A stretch of 6,324 nucleotides of DNA, from assembly GCA_021767845.1 (NCBI GenBank), contig JAASSQ010000172.1:1-6324 (forward strand), in the 5' to 3' direction. Position 1 is the first letter of the stretch. Each line of letters begins with the position of its first letter. The position numbers and the translations under genes were made by a program. This document shows positions 6,000 through 6,324 of the stretch, piece after piece. The DNA comes from Roseovarius sp. GTDB taxonomy: Bacteria > Pseudomonadota > Alphaproteobacteria > Rhodobacterales > Rhodobacteraceae. The notes beneath the pieces are model-generated. The model was not told where the DNA came from and did not search any database. It saw nothing but the letters and a program-made list of their open reading frames with translations.

Positions 6000-6324
6000 A
6001 TGGGCCACCACATCCTGCCGGGCAACCCCCCGGTCGAACTGACCCTGCGCCGCTCCGCCCGCGCGCGGCGGATCTCGCTGCGGGTCTCGCGGCTGGATGG
6101 CCGGGTCACGCTGACCCTGCCGCGCGGCGTGGCCGAGCGCGAGGCGCTGGACTTCGCCCGCAGCAAGCAGGGTTGGCTGCGGACGCAACTGGCCGCGCGG
6201 CCCGACAGCGTGCAGATCGCGCCGGGCGCCGAGATCCCGGTCGAGGGCCGGGTGCTGCCGGTCGTCTCGGGGACCGGGCGGCGCGTCACGCTGGCCGGGG
6301 ACCGGATCACGGTGCCCGGCCCGG
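6000..6324 (+). CDS. YgjP-like / DUF45 M48-type metallopeptidase (partial, 5' end only)
   Basis: 108 codons are open from ATG 6000 to the window edge with no stop. The N-terminal region carries the typical DUF45 pattern: a hydrophobic/arginine stretch VELTLRRSARARRISLRV (12-29), then GRVTLTLPRGVAEREALDF (34-52) and a KQGWL segment (57-61). In this family the zinc-binding HExxH motif lies in the C-terminal half, beyond the window, so catalytic competence cannot be judged. No signal peptide is evident; cytoplasmic location is expected. It is divergent from the FYDLN-protein gene with a 115-base gap, in which I see no clear promoter. Assignment rests on N-terminal pattern only. Confidence 0.8.
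   Translation, partial: MGHHILPGNPPVELTLRRSARARRISLRVSRLDGRVTLTLPRGVAEREALDFARSKQGWLRTQLAARPDSVQIAPGAEIPVEGRVLPVVSGTGRRVTLAGDRITVPGP

Overview
The window looks like chromosomal DNA from a high-GC alphaproteobacterium, most likely of the Rhodobacteraceae/Paracoccaceae group. This rests on recalled resemblance, not a search: the methionine aminopeptidase, the FYDLN-acid protein and the demethylase-like flavoprotein all read like that group's proteins, and codons favour G/C at third positions.

Left, minus strand (1-1688): an arsenic-resistance operon. A regulator-enzyme fusion (ArsR-type winged helix joined to an LMW-phosphatase-type arsenate reductase) comes first. It overlaps by four bases (ATGA) a glyceraldehyde-3-phosphate dehydrogenase of the type that accompanies the ArsJ exporter. 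The dehydrogenase runs off the left edge, where arsJ would be expected. The proposed logic: the fusion senses arsenite and reduces arsenate, while the dehydrogenase turns arsenate plus glyceraldehyde-3-phosphate into 1-arseno-3-phosphoglycerate for export. An AT-rich inverted repeat touching the fusion's start codon is a candidate ArsR operator.

Middle, plus strand (1870-5033): a complete type I methionine aminopeptidase (map) is transcribed divergently from the ars operon and has all five metal ligands. It is followed by a large flavoprotein of the trimethylamine dehydrogenase / 2,4-dienoyl-CoA reductase family, probably an N-methyl-amino-acid (N-methylproline-like) demethylase. Four bases downstream lies the first ~58 codons of a proline racemase / hydroxyproline epimerase-family gene, which then stops. 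The pair looks like the remains of a proline-betaine or hydroxyproline-betaine catabolic unit.

Right (5034-6324): a ~358-base stretch with no recognisable gene separates the broken racemase from a tRNA-Ala(GGC) on the minus strand. Next come a stem-loop, a minus-strand TIGR02300/FYDLN-acid protein with a very acidic tail, and the 5' end of a plus-strand YgjP-like (DUF45) metallopeptidase cut by the window edge.

The most noteworthy points are the ArsR-ArsC fusion with its C-terminal cysteine cluster, a possible SD-masking hairpin at the fusion/dehydrogenase junction, the absence of one of the four usual Fe-S cysteines in the flavoprotein, and the truncated racemase beside a tRNA gene. I found no clear evidence of a wholly undescribed system.
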